Shown one piece after another: positions 31,999-40,279 of a stretch of 43,243 bases of DNA; the first letter of the stretch is position 1, and the number at the start of each line of letters is the position of its first letter. Both the position numbers and the translations under genes were made by a program. Under the pieces are notes generated by a model that saw nothing but the letters and a program-made list of their open reading frames with translations, made no database searches and had not been told where the DNA came from. The DNA comes from RGIG7332 sp045589235 (GTDB lineage: Bacteria > Bacillota > Clostridia > Oscillospirales > JAAYXM01): positions 1 to 43,243 of the forward strand of contig JAZNOR010000093.1 of NCBI GenBank assembly GCA_045589235.1. The letters run 5' to 3'.

Positions 31999-32490
31999 TT
32001 ATTCGTTTTCTTCGTCGCCCTCTTCCCAAATTACGGTTTCAATAAGCTTATCCATACCAATGGGGGCTAAAAGTATGGTAATGAAGGTAACGGTATGGAA
32101 CAAGATAGCGGAAACATGTATCGGGCATGGTACGTGCACATATTTAAATACATTTGCAAGTGACATTGTCATTCTATACGCTTCATATGGTAAGTAATTG
32201 TATATTAAATAAGCGACACCTGCAAAAAGTGCATAAGCAATAATATTTAGTATATAGTGCCATACCTTATCGTTCAAATCGAAATAACAGTGTCTTGTTT
32301 GCCGCACATTTATAACTAAGAACGCTATAAAAAAAGCGACAACAAAAATTGCAAAAATATTAATTTGTTCTACTACTCTTGCATCTGCCATAAGAGCAAT
32401 TGCCGCAGATGCAATAACTTCAAAAACCAAAAGCTCAAAAAATCTACGAAAAACAACTATTGCTTTTCCGATAAAGTTCATTTTTTTCAT
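31999..32490 (-). CDS. Small integral membrane protein of unknown function
   Basis: 163 aa, about four hydrophobic helices (LLVFEVIASAAIALMAD, INIFAIFVVAFFIAFLVI, ILNIIAYALFAGVAYLIYNY, ILFHTVTFITILLAPIG) and an acidic C-terminus (EEGDEENE). No family recognised. The start codon is the first ATG of MKKMNF; the Shine-Dalgarno (AGAGAAG) is weak and an ATG three codons later is also possible. I found no clear promoter in the 95-bp gap upstream. Confidence 0.65.
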   Translation of the reverse strand: MKKMNFIGKAIVVFRRFFELLVFEVIASAAIALMADARVVEQINIFAIFVVAFFIAFLVINVRQTRHCYFDLNDKVWHYILNIIAYALFAGVAYLIYNYLPYEAYRMTMSLANVFKYVHVPCPIHVSAILFHTVTFITILLAPIGMDKLIETVIWEEGDEENE

Positions 32491-32585
32491 CTTCTCTCAT
32501 AGTGGGCTACATATTTTAAGCAACAAAACGCTTAGTATATCATATGTAATACTATGATACCATATTGCTTTAGAAATTTCAAGTG

Positions 32586-32888
32586 TTATTCTATAGTTTC
32601 AATATAAAAACTTACAGGGCGAAAACCATCATTACAGGAAATCATCGCGCTCTTTTTATTCTTCATCCACCCGTCAAAAAAATTTTCGCCACCATGGGCA
32701 AGTACATTCACAAAAGGATACACGCTTTCCCATGCACTTTGGCAAAATCCATCGGGTTTATTATTGCCATCGGTTATAAAAACCTGGCCTATCTCCATAT
32801 CGCAGGCATGTTCAATCGGATTTTCATACTTTTCAATCAAATCCTCATAAGTTGCGCGCTTCATAACCGTGATTCTGCAGTTTTTCAT
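32586..32888 (-). CDS. TIGR04076 family protein
   Basis: 100 aa, function unknown. It matches the family by CRITVMKRATYEDLIEKY, GQVFITDG, PDGFCQSAWESVYPFVNVLAHGG and CNDGFRPVSFYIE, with conserved Cys residues. The start ATG (32886-32888) overlaps the stop of the metallopeptidase as ATGA, and GGAG lies 8 nt upstream inside that gene; the in-frame extension further upstream is unlikely to be translated. Confidence 0.82.
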   Translation of the reverse strand: MKNCRITVMKRATYEDLIEKYENPIEHACDMEIGQVFITDGNNKPDGFCQSAWESVYPFVNVLAHGGENFFDGWMKNKKSAMISCNDGFRPVSFYIETIE

Positions 32889-33454
32889 ATAATGATCTCC
32901 TTTAACTTTCTCCTGAACCGTTTCCAATCAGGGCAGATTTTGCAAAGCTCATCATAAAATTTTTTTGAATGATTTGGCACTAAAAAGTGCGTAAACTCAT
33001 GTAAAACAACATACCAAATACACTCAGCGGGAGCGTACATAAGATTTATATTAAACGTAAGCACTTCTTTATTCGGATAGCAACTGCCCCAACGCGATTT
33101 TAATTTTTTAAACTTAATCTGCGGATAATTAACGCCTCGCTTTTCAAAATACGGGTATGCCTTTTGGCATAGCGAATTTACAACATCATAAATTTCATCT
33201 TCGGCAAAATATTGCTTTGACAAGGTTCTGTTTGAGTATTTATCAATCGCTTTAAAAACGAAATCTGCCTTTGAAGTTATAAACCCTTCAATTGTTTTTT
33301 GCGAAACGCGCCTGTTTGCTGACACGTAAACTTCACCACTTGGCTTTATTCTTAAGTTTATATTTTTAACGTTTTTTCGTTCAAGGGTATATTTAAACTT
33401 TCTACCGTGTGCATAAATTTCACCAAAGCTTTTCGTTTCCCGTTGAAACGGCAT
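32885..33454 (-). CDS. YgjP-like (DUF45) metallopeptidase-domain protein
   Basis: 189 aa. The C-terminal half is the YgjP/WLM-type zinc-metallopeptidase-like fold: KLKSRWGSCYPNKEVLTFNI, then the zinc motif VVLHEFTHF (HExxH) and PNHSKKFYDEL supplying the third ligand. Physiological substrate unknown. The ATG at 33454 is chosen because GAGGAG lies 8 nt upstream; the in-frame GTG at 33463 would abut that site. Its start lies 35 nt inside the end of glpP, so it is in the same operon. Confidence 0.88.
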   Translation of the reverse strand: MPFQRETKSFGEIYAHGRKFKYTLERKNVKNINLRIKPSGEVYVSANRRVSQKTIEGFITSKADFVFKAIDKYSNRTLSKQYFAEDEIYDVVNSLCQKAYPYFEKRGVNYPQIKFKKLKSRWGSCYPNKEVLTFNINLMYAPAECIWYVVLHEFTHFLVPNHSKKFYDELCKICPDWKRFRRKLKEIII

Positions 33455-33941
33455 ACGCGCCACTCCTCATTGCCTGCTCTACTTCTTCTTTGGAATCTAT
33501 AAGTCCTCCAACAATAATCGGAATCTTAATTTTCTGTTTAAGTTTTTTTGTTATTTTAGGCACAACGCCCGGCATCAGTTCTATCATATCTGCCTTTGAT
33601 GCCTTAATACTATCCTCAATTGCCTCCACAGACCTTGTGTCAACAATAAAAAAACGTTGTACCGCAAACAGTTCTTCTTCTTTTGCAAATTTTATAACAT
33701 TTGCACGTGTGCTGATTATCCCATCTACCCCAACTGACTTTACATACTTTATTCCGAATTTATCTTTTGCAATTCCTTCTGCTAAATCCAAATGAATAAA
33801 AAGCTTTTTGTCGCATTTATGCGCCGCTTTTACGCAATAGTCAAGTGTCATTATATTGGGCACTAAGTGAAATATTATTTTTACATCTGACTTTAGCGCA
33901 CTTTCAAAATCTCTATCATTTCTAACTGCTGAAATCACCAT
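33420..33941 (-). CDS. glpP: GlpP-family glycerol-3-phosphate-responsive antiterminator
   Basis: 173 aa, TIM-barrel-like regulator. In Bacillus GlpP with glycerol-3-phosphate binds the glpD leader RNA and prevents termination. Signature segments: VKIIFHLVPNIMTLDYCVKAAH, LFIHLDLAEGIAKDKFGIKYV, VDGIISTRANVIKFA, IELMPGVVPKI and PIIVGGLIDSKEEVEQAMRSGA. It is the fourth gene of the glp operon, 4 nt after the DUF1667 gene, so it would autoregulate through the leader terminator at 36981-37025. Confidence 0.93.
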   Translation of the reverse strand: MVISAVRNDRDFESALKSDVKIIFHLVPNIMTLDYCVKAAHKCDKKLFIHLDLAEGIAKDKFGIKYVKSVGVDGIISTRANVIKFAKEEELFAVQRFFIVDTRSVEAIEDSIKASKADMIELMPGVVPKITKKLKQKIKIPIIVGGLIDSKEEVEQAMRSGAYAVSTGNEKLW

Positions 33942-33945
33942 ATTT

Positions 33946-34293
33946 TCACGCCCTTATATTCTTTGTGGCAACTATGCATGTGCCGAATACATCTTTAATG
34001 ATAACATCTGATACGGATATTGGCAAGTCCACCACCGTATTATTTATTATTTTCATACACTCTGCAATCTTTTCTTTCGGTATTGCATTCTTTGTCTTAA
34101 CTGACAAAAGCACACCGTTTGAACATCGCACAGTTGATGTGACCATACGTTTTGGCGCAATGCATTCATCCCTTGCATATTTTTCTCCGCGCGGACAAGT
34201 GTTACCCGAAACAGAGAGTACCTCTTTCTCTGAAACTTCTGCTTCAATTGAACAGCCGACCGGGCAAACCGTGCATATAAGTGTTTTTTTCAT
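33946..34293 (-). CDS. DUF1667 iron-sulfur-type protein of the glp operon
   Basis: 115 aa. N-terminal cysteine pattern CTVCPVGCSIEAEV then GNTCPRGEKYA is a likely four-Cys metal or Fe-S site. DUF1667 proteins are regularly encoded next to GlpA/GlpB-like flavoproteins in Clostridia and may act as the electron-transfer subunit. The start ATG overlaps the previous stop by one base (TAATG), showing translational coupling. Confidence 0.9.
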   Translation of the reverse strand: MKKTLICTVCPVGCSIEAEVSEKEVLSVSGNTCPRGEKYARDECIAPKRMVTSTVRCSNGVLLSVKTKNAIPKEKIAECMKIINNTVVDLPISVSDVIIKDVFGTCIVATKNIRA

Positions 34294-35528
34294 TATTGAA
34301 CCTCCAGCTCAAAGCGTAATACATCAATGCCGCAAAGCAACTCTTTGCCCAGAACAATGCTTTCCATCTCTCCCGGTGCTACCTTGCGTTTTTTCTTTGA
34401 TAAGATAATTTTGCCGTTATTTATAACATTGATTTTTGCATCTCGATATACATTGTTTACTCTGAAATATATCTTTATATCCTGCATTGCATTTATACTT
34501 TGCGGAACAGTGTATCGTATTTTTCCGTCTGTTTGAATTTTTATATCTGCATTCTTTTTTATGCTTCCTTTTATATATTCTGCAGCGGCACGACCTGCAA
34601 TTTCCGCTTCTTCAGACACGAAATCCACTAAATCGTGCACGTGCAAAACATTGCCGCAGGCAAAAATTCCGTCTACCGAAGTTTCTCTCAGTTCATTTAC
34701 TATTGCGCCATTTGTTACTGCATCCATATCAATGCCCGCTTTTTTTATCATCTCAGTTTCGGGAATAAGTCCGACCGACAAAAGCAGCGTGTCGCATGGG
34801 ATAAACTCCTCAGTCCCCGCTATCGGCATTCTGTTTTCATCCACTTTAGAAACGGTAACGCCTTCTATGCGCTCATTGCCGTGAACCTTAATCACCGTTG
34901 TGCTGAGCTTTAACGGAATATCAAAATCATTAAGACATTGCTCAACATTTCTTGCAAGACCGCTTGAATATGGCATAACCTCGCATACCGCTAAAACCTT
35001 TGCGCCCTCAAGAGTCATTCTTCGTGCCATAATAAGCCCAATATCGCCCGAGCCCAAAATAACAACATTCTTACCCGGCATATATCCGTCGATATTCATA
35101 AGCTTTTGCGCGGTACCTGCGCTGTAAATGCCTGCAGGACGTGTGCCTGAAATATTCAGCGCACCTTTCGGGCGCTCGCGGCAACCGACCGCAAAAATAA
35201 TTGCTTTTGCTTGAATTTCAAAAATCCCGTCCTCACTGTTTGTTGCTGTGACAATCTTATCTTTTGTTACATTTATCACCGCAGTATTTAATTTGCATTT
35301 GATTTTGCGCTCTAAAACCTGCTCTTCATATCTGATTGCATATTCAGGTCCGCTTAACTCCTCATTGAATTTATGAAGTCCGAACCCTGTATGTATACAC
35401 TGCTTTAAAATTCCACCGAGTGCCTCTTCTCTTTCCAAAATCAAAATATCGCGTACTCCGTTGTCATATGCAGAAATTGCCGCGCTCATTCCGGCAGGAC
35501 CGCCTCCGATTATAACCAAATCAACCAT
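34293..35528 (-). CDS. FAD/NAD(P)-dependent oxidoreductase, GlpB-like subunit
   Basis: 411 aa, pyridine-nucleotide-disulfide-type flavoprotein. FAD-binding GxGxxG in LVIIGGGPAGMSAAISAYD, the second dinucleotide site in NVVILGSGDIGLIMARRM, and GIFACGNVLHVHDLVD near the FAD ribityl-binding position. No redox-active CxxC is visible. In clostridial glp operons this protein partners the GlpA-like subunit to pass electrons on from glycerol-3-phosphate oxidation. The C-terminal 80 residues form an extra beta-rich domain. Start behind AAGGAG, 6 nt after the glpA-like stop. Confidence 0.88.
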   Translation of the reverse strand: MVDLVIIGGGPAGMSAAISAYDNGVRDILILEREEALGGILKQCIHTGFGLHKFNEELSGPEYAIRYEEQVLERKIKCKLNTAVINVTKDKIVTATNSEDGIFEIQAKAIIFAVGCRERPKGALNISGTRPAGIYSAGTAQKLMNIDGYMPGKNVVILGSGDIGLIMARRMTLEGAKVLAVCEVMPYSSGLARNVEQCLNDFDIPLKLSTTVIKVHGNERIEGVTVSKVDENRMPIAGTEEFIPCDTLLLSVGLIPETEMIKKAGIDMDAVTNGAIVNELRETSVDGIFACGNVLHVHDLVDFVSEEAEIAGRAAAEYIKGSIKKNADIKIQTDGKIRYTVPQSINAMQDIKIYFRVNNVYRDAKINVINNGKIILSKKKRKVAPGEMESIVLGKELLCGIDVLRFELEVQ

Positions 35529-35534
35529 TGCTTC

Positions 35535-36959
35535 TTACTCCTTTGTCTTCCCCAAAATTTCATTGGATCCTTTGCCGAATTTTGTCACCTGAAGCGGTGA
35601 AATACCAAGCTCTTCAGCTAAAAGCTTTATGATATATGGTTTGCAAAATCCGCCCTGGCACCTGCCCATTTGAGCCCTTGTTCTGCGCTTTACTCCGTCT
35701 AAATCGTACGGTTTTGGGTTTTGGCGTATTGCTGCCCTTATTTCGCCCTCAGTAACACCTTCGCAGCGGCAGATAATTTTTCCAAACGCTCTATCCTTTT
35801 TAATTATTTCGTTTTTTTGATTAATATCAAGTTTTCTGAAATGCGCCATACTTTTTCTTATCGGATTATAGCTTTGCTTTTCTGTCAGCTCACAAGTTTC
35901 TTTTAAGAGCCGGATAACATATTTTGCAATTGCTCCGGATGCAGACAATCCGGGAGATTCTATGCCTGCAACATTTATAAATCCCTTAAACGGTGAATTT
36001 ATTATAAAATCATCTGTGTCCCCGACTGCACGCAAGCCGCAAAACGATGTAATCATTTTGTTAAACTGAACTTTATTCGTGTATTTTTTTGCAAGAGATA
36101 CAACTTTTTCAATACCCTCCGGGGTTGTGCTTTTGTCATCTTTGTCTGAAATATTCTCGGCAGTAGGTCCTAAAATAATGTTCTTATCCACCGTTGGCGA
36201 AATTAAAATTCCCTTTCCCATTTTATCGGGAGTTTTAAAAATCGTATGCTTTACAAGATTTTCGCATTCGTTATCGAGTAAAATGTATTCGCCCTTACGC
36301 GGTGTTATTTTAAATGATGTGTCCCCTGCCATTTTTGCAATCTTGTCTGCATAAACGCCTGCTGCATTTATTATGTATTTTGCTCTAATTTTTTCCTTTG
36401 GTGATGAAATTTCAAAACCGTATTCTTCATTTTTAATATCGGTTACTTCAAAATTTCTCTTTAACTCAACACCGTTATCCATAGCATTTCCAACTGCGGC
36501 AATTGTAAGCTCATATGGACATATTATTGCACTTGTCGGAGCTAAAAGTGCACCGTGAATATCATCGGATAAATTAGGTTCAAGCTTTTTTACTTTCTCT
36601 TTTCTTATTATCATAAGCTCTTCCACGCCGTTTTTTATACCGCGATCAAAAAGCTCTTCAAGTATTTTTTCATCGTCTTCGCTAAATGCAACTACCATAG
36701 CACCATTCTGCTCATATTTGACTCCAAGCTCTTTTGTTATCTGCGGCATCATTTTTGCCCCTTCTACATTGAGTTTAGCTTTTAAAGTTCCCTCTTTTGC
36801 ATCAAAGCCCGCATGAATTATCGCAGAATTTGCTTTTGTGCTACCCATTGCAACATCGTTCTCTTTTTCAAGTAAAACAGTTCTGATTTCATATTTTGCA
36901 AGCTCTCTCGCAATCATGGCGCCGATAACTCCTGCACCGATTATTGCTACATCGTACAT
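35535..36959 (-). CDS. FAD-dependent glycerol-3-phosphate dehydrogenase (GlpA-like) with C-terminal 2Fe-2S domain
   Basis: 474 aa. DAO-fold oxidoreductase: FAD motif VAIIGAGVIGAMIARELA, STKANSAIIHAGFDA, YIINAAGVYADKIA and NVAGIESPGLSASGAIA. Residues about 390-455 are a BFD-like 2Fe-2S binding domain with CRC and CQGGFC cysteines (IICRCEGVTEGEI ... MGRCQGGFC). Oxidises glycerol-3-phosphate to dihydroxyacetone phosphate. The Fe-S tail distinguishes it from aerobic GlpD/GlpO and suits anaerobic electron transfer. The start at 36959 follows AAGGAGG. First gene of the operon; preceded by a leader terminator. No glpK or glpF is in the window. Confidence 0.9.
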   Translation of the reverse strand: MYDVAIIGAGVIGAMIARELAKYEIRTVLLEKENDVAMGSTKANSAIIHAGFDAKEGTLKAKLNVEGAKMMPQITKELGVKYEQNGAMVVAFSEDDEKILEELFDRGIKNGVEELMIIRKEKVKKLEPNLSDDIHGALLAPTSAIICPYELTIAAVGNAMDNGVELKRNFEVTDIKNEEYGFEISSPKEKIRAKYIINAAGVYADKIAKMAGDTSFKITPRKGEYILLDNECENLVKHTIFKTPDKMGKGILISPTVDKNIILGPTAENISDKDDKSTTPEGIEKVVSLAKKYTNKVQFNKMITSFCGLRAVGDTDDFIINSPFKGFINVAGIESPGLSASGAIAKYVIRLLKETCELTEKQSYNPIRKSMAHFRKLDINQKNEIIKKDRAFGKIICRCEGVTEGEIRAAIRQNPKPYDLDGVKRRTRAQMGRCQGGFCKPYIIKLLAEELGISPLQVTKFGKGSNEILGKTKE

Positions 36960-36980
36960 TTTAATTCCTCCTTAAAACGC

Positions 36981-37025
36981 AAAAAAAGACGCACCAAAAC
37001 TAAGTAACTTAGTTTTGATACGTCT
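36981..37025 (-). terminator. Leader terminator, putative GlpP antitermination site
   Basis: Between promoter and glpA-like start on the minus strand: long hairpin AGACG + CAAAACTAAG-TTA-CTTAGTTTTG + CGTCT with a 3x3 internal loop (arms 36987-37004 and 37008-37025), followed by seven U residues. It would stop transcription before the first gene unless antiterminated; GlpP encoded in the operon is the natural candidate. Confidence 0.8.
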
Positions 37026-37046
37026 CCAAATCTCTGTATCGTTTAG

Positions 37047-37075
37047 ATTATATCACCGTTTTTCGGTTTTGTCAA
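37047..37075 (-). promoter_or_regulatory. Consensus promoter of the glp operon
   Basis: Minus strand perfect TTGACA (37070-37075), 17-nt spacer, perfect TATAAT (37047-37052). It starts 2 bp past the stop of the upstream araC-like gene, which has no terminator of its own, so read-through into the glp leader is possible. Confidence 0.85.
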
Positions 37076-37077
37076 TT

Positions 37078-37872
37078 TTAATATACTTGATTTGCATTTT
37101 TGCGGAAGATTCCGGGTGTTATTCCAACGGTTTTCTTAAACAGAATTTTAAAGTGAGCAGGAGATGCAAATCCGCATTCCTCAGCAATTGCCTCAAGAGT
37201 CTTTTCGCTCATTGCAAGTAACTCCTTTGCGCGGTTTATTCTGACATTCGTCAGCCACTCATGTGGAGTCCTCCCCGTTTCCTCTTTGAAAATTCGCGTT
37301 GTGTGCGCACCGGAATAGCCGGATAGTTCTCTTAGATTTTCAAGTGTCACTTTATCTGAAAAATTTTCTTTTATATACCCTATGCAATCGCGCACGGGCT
37401 CAGAATATTTTTTCTTTGAATGATGGGCATTAAAAAGCTCTGCAATGAGCTGCATAAGTAATGCATTTAACCTGAGCTTTGCTGCAACAGAAGTTGAATT
37501 GAAACATTTTACTATCTCCGAAAATGCTCCCTCAAGCTCACCCGAGGTTTCAAAATATTCCGGAATACTGTCGAGCACCTGATTTTTACATATAACTCCA
37601 CGCTCGCCAAAATCAAATGTTATCGTTATACATTTATATTCGGGGGTGCTGTTGAGTCGCGTACCCGGGATTGAAAAGCGAATATCACCATAGTGAATCT
37701 GATTGTTTTTTCCGTTTATAAATACCTCACCGTCACCGGATAAATAAAAGCCAAGCTCATATGTGTGCGCAATTCTGTGTTTAGACAGCGTCATATTCTT
37801 TTTATATTCAAAATGGCGCGCTAGTAAAACGCGCGGAAGCATAGCATCAATCGGCATATCAACGGTTCTCAT
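37078..37872 (-). CDS. AraC-family regulator with N-terminal cupin
   Basis: 264 aa. N-terminal AraC-ligand-binding cupin (TYELGFYLSGDGEVFINGK, IHYGDIRFSIPGT) and C-terminal AraC HTH (VTLENLRELSGYSGAHTTRIFKEETG, TLEAIAEECGFASPAHFKILFKK). ATG 37872 lies 8 nt behind GGAGGG; the GTG at 37881 abuts the Shine-Dalgarno and is rejected. Divergent from the uronate operon, with overlapping core promoters, so it probably controls that operon and itself in response to a uronate or an oligosaccharide (inference). Confidence 0.92.
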   Translation of the reverse strand: MRTVDMPIDAMLPRVLLARHFEYKKNMTLSKHRIAHTYELGFYLSGDGEVFINGKNNQIHYGDIRFSIPGTRLNSTPEYKCITITFDFGERGVICKNQVLDSIPEYFETSGELEGAFSEIVKCFNSTSVAAKLRLNALLMQLIAELFNAHHSKKKYSEPVRDCIGYIKENFSDKVTLENLRELSGYSGAHTTRIFKEETGRTPHEWLTNVRINRAKELLAMSEKTLEAIAEECGFASPAHFKILFKKTVGITPGIFRKNANQVY

Positions 37873-37925
37873 TCTGCGCACCCTCCTGCATGTAAAAAAT
37901 CGAACTTTTGTGATAAATTTAAGTA

Positions 37926-37954
37926 TTTACTTTAGTTGTATTATACAATAGAAT
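37926..37954 (+). promoter_or_regulatory. Promoter of the uronate operon
   Basis: TTTACT (37926-37931), 17-nt spacer, TAGAAT (37949-37954). It overlaps the minus-strand promoter at 37940-37968; a weak core that fits a need for activation. Confidence 0.6.
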
Positions 37955-37968
37955 TTAAATGAAATCAA
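37940..37968 (-). promoter_or_regulatory. Promoter of the araC-like regulator
   Basis: Minus strand TTGATT (37963-37968), 17-nt spacer, TATAAT (37940-37945). Confidence 0.65.
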
Positions 37969-38004
37969 TTTTTATTTAAGTAAATTTCAGAACGGAGGGA
38001 AAAT

Positions 38005-39354
38005 ATGAAAAGTGATTTTTTACTTAAAAGTAAGCTTTCCAAAAAACTATATAGCTTCGCAAAAGCTCTTCCGATAATTGATTATCACAATCATCTTGTA
38101 GTTTCAGATATAGCAAACAATGTTAAATTTGATAACATTGCTCGCCTTTGGGTGATTTCCGACCCGTATAAGCATCGTGCAATGCGAATACTCGGCGTTC
38201 CTGAACGCCTTATTACAGGCGATGCAAGTGATTTTGAAAAGTTTGAGGTTTGGTATAACTCGCTTCCACGTCTTATCGGGAATCCTCTTTTTGACTGGTC
38301 TATTATGGAAATGAGCGTTGTTTTTGATTTTGAGCTATTGCCGTTTCGTGATGCCAAATCCGTTTGGGATATATTAAATGCAAAGCTTGAGAAATTGACA
38401 CTTTCCGATATCTTTGCAAAATTCAATATTGAATACTCCGCACCGTGCACATCAATTGTTGATGACTTATCGGTCTTTGATAAAAGTGCAGGTCTCTGCC
38501 CCTCGCTTCGCGGTGACGATATGCTCATTCCGTCAAATGCGCTTATATCAAAATTATCGGCTCTTGTCGGCAATGAAATAACAACACTTGATTCATATTT
38601 TTCTGCAATCAAAGCGCGCTTTTCTGAGTTTAAAAAAGTCGGTTGTGTATTCTCCGACCACGCACTTGACAATGGCTTTACTTATGTCGCGGATGACGGT
38701 AAAAACCATGACCGTTTTAACTCATTGCTTGCAGGAAAGGAGCTTTCTAAAGAAGATAAGTGTGCACTTTCGTCGTTTATTCTCAAAAATGTTGCGATGC
38801 TTTATGCTGAGTTTAACTTCACCGTTCAGCTCCACATAGGCGCTCAGCGCTACACCAGCACCCGTCTCCGCACTTTAGCCGGCCCTGCAGGCGGCTATGC
38901 CGCAGTCGGAAGTACCGCCCATTTAAAATCTCTCGTTGCTTTTTTAGATGATGTTGAAAATGGCGAGTTTGGCCTTCCGAAAGTAATGCTCTTTACATTA
39001 AATCCTTCTGACAATGCAGTTATGGCAACGCTCTCCGGTTCATATTCAAAAGACGGCGTTGAGGCGGTCGTTACTCAGGGTCCTGCCTGGTGGTGGTGTG
39101 ACCACTATGAGGGAATGTCAACAATGCTTGATAATTTCTGCACACACAGTGTGCTCTCAACCTTTATTGGTATGACTACTGATTCTCGTTCTCCACTCTC
39201 CTTTGTGCGCCATGATTATTTCAGACGCGTACTCTGCGAGTGGATTGCTGATATGGTAGATAAAGACAGGCTCCCGGAAGATATGAAGCTTCTTAAGGAC
39301 ACTGTCTCTAAAATATGCTACGGAAATGCAAAGAAAGTTATAGGAGGTTTTTAA
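38005..39354 (+). CDS. uxaC: Uronate isomerase (UxaC family)
   Basis: 449 aa. Isomerises D-glucuronate to D-fructuronate (or galacturonate to tagaturonate), the first cytosolic step of hexuronate breakdown. Amidohydrolase-type barrel: metal-binding DYHNHL near residue 26, VQLHIGAQR, GPAWWWCDH and GMTTDSRSPLSFVRHDYFRR. Length close to the family's 465-470; the N-terminal part is divergent (IARLWVISDPYKHRAMRILGV). The start follows CGGAGGG. First gene of the uronate operon; 1 nt gap to the next gene. Confidence 0.9.
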   Translation: MKSDFLLKSKLSKKLYSFAKALPIIDYHNHLVVSDIANNVKFDNIARLWVISDPYKHRAMRILGVPERLITGDASDFEKFEVWYNSLPRLIGNPLFDWSIMEMSVVFDFELLPFRDAKSVWDILNAKLEKLTLSDIFAKFNIEYSAPCTSIVDDLSVFDKSAGLCPSLRGDDMLIPSNALISKLSALVGNEITTLDSYFSAIKARFSEFKKVGCVFSDHALDNGFTYVADDGKNHDRFNSLLAGKELSKEDKCALSSFILKNVAMLYAEFNFTVQLHIGAQRYTSTRLRTLAGPAGGYAAVGSTAHLKSLVAFLDDVENGEFGLPKVMLFTLNPSDNAVMATLSGSYSKDGVEAVVTQGPAWWWCDHYEGMSTMLDNFCTHSVLSTFIGMTTDSRSPLSFVRHDYFRRVLCEWIADMVDKDRLPEDMKLLKDTVSKICYGNAKKVIGGF

Positions 39355-39355
39355 T

Positions 39356-40270
39356 ATGCATTTTAATGACCGCGATGAAATTATCGAATTAACTCCACTC
39401 TGGAAGGGCGAGCGCTTCCCCGATGGCAGACCGAAGGTTCCGGATAAATACCTTGATGCTCTTCAGAAAATGACACTCGAAGAGGTATGGAAACCGATTT
39501 ATATTTTAGGCTATGAAAACCAGTTTGTCGGCGGTGGCGAAGCTCCGCTTAAAGTTTTACACGACGATGGCAGAAAGCTAATCGGCCGTGCTGTAACCTG
39601 CGCATATTGCCCGACAAGACCTGACCTTCACGAGGTTATGTTTGCACGTGGCGCAGCCGAGGGCAGAGCAGGAAACTACAACCAGTGGGTTGTAGACACA
39701 CTTGTTGAGCGTGATGTTGTTGTAGTTGATATGTATGACAAAATTTATAAAGGCACATTCCTCGGTGGTAACTTGACTACCGCAATAAAGACTCGTACAA
39801 AGAATGGCGGAGCTGTTGTTTGGGGCGGTATCCGCGATATTGAACAGATGAAGGCTGTGCCCGATGTTCAAGTTTATTATCGCGGAATTGACCCGACTCC
39901 GATTCGTGAATTTGTTATGAAGAGCTTTAACTCTGTAACAAACTTTGGCGGCGCAGTGTGTCTTCCGGGCGACGTTGTATTCGGTGCAGGCGGCGGTGTT
40001 TTATTCATTCCGAGTCACCTTGTGGCAGATGTTGTTGAAGGCGCTGCAAAAACTCACGTTAAAGACGATTTTGGCTTTGAAATGATTTCGCAGAACAAGT
40101 TCACAACCGCGCAAATTGACCGTAACACATGGACTGTTGAAATGCTCGATATGTTAATGGAGTGGATTAAAACCGATCCGCGCGGTGAGCAGTATCGCGA
40201 CCTTGACTGGTCTAAAGAATACGATGCGGCAATCAACGGCGACCCGAACGATACACAGACAGCTCTGTAG
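39356..40270 (+). CDS. RraA-like / HMG-aldolase-fold protein
   Basis: 304 aa, longer than stand-alone RraA (about 160). The core matches the RraA/4-hydroxy-4-methyl-2-oxoglutarate aldolase fold: GRAVTCAYCP, NQWVVDTLVERDVVVVDMYD, the conserved GGIRD (catalytic Arg and metal Asp in family aldolases), then CLPGDVVFGAGGGVLFIPSHL. Being between uxaC and the mannonate genes, it may be the 2-keto-3-deoxygluconate aldolase or another keto-acid lyase of the pathway (inference). Extra N- and C-terminal segments are of unknown role. Its AGGAGG lies at the end of uxaC. Confidence 0.82.
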   Translation: MHFNDRDEIIELTPLWKGERFPDGRPKVPDKYLDALQKMTLEEVWKPIYILGYENQFVGGGEAPLKVLHDDGRKLIGRAVTCAYCPTRPDLHEVMFARGAAEGRAGNYNQWVVDTLVERDVVVVDMYDKIYKGTFLGGNLTTAIKTRTKNGGAVVWGGIRDIEQMKAVPDVQVYYRGIDPTPIREFVMKSFNSVTNFGGAVCLPGDVVFGAGGGVLFIPSHLVADVVEGAAKTHVKDDFGFEMISQNKFTTAQIDRNTWTVEMLDMLMEWIKTDPRGEQYRDLDWSKEYDAAINGDPNDTQTAL

Positions 40271-40279
40271 GAGGTAACT

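Larger units (their letters stand above)
37917..37982. repeat. Direct repeat ATTTAAGTA flanking the divergent promoters
   Basis: Copies at 37917-37925 (abutting the plus-strand -35 box) and 37974-37982 (just downstream of both core promoters), 57 bp apart. Candidate AraC operator half-sites. Confidence 0.4.
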
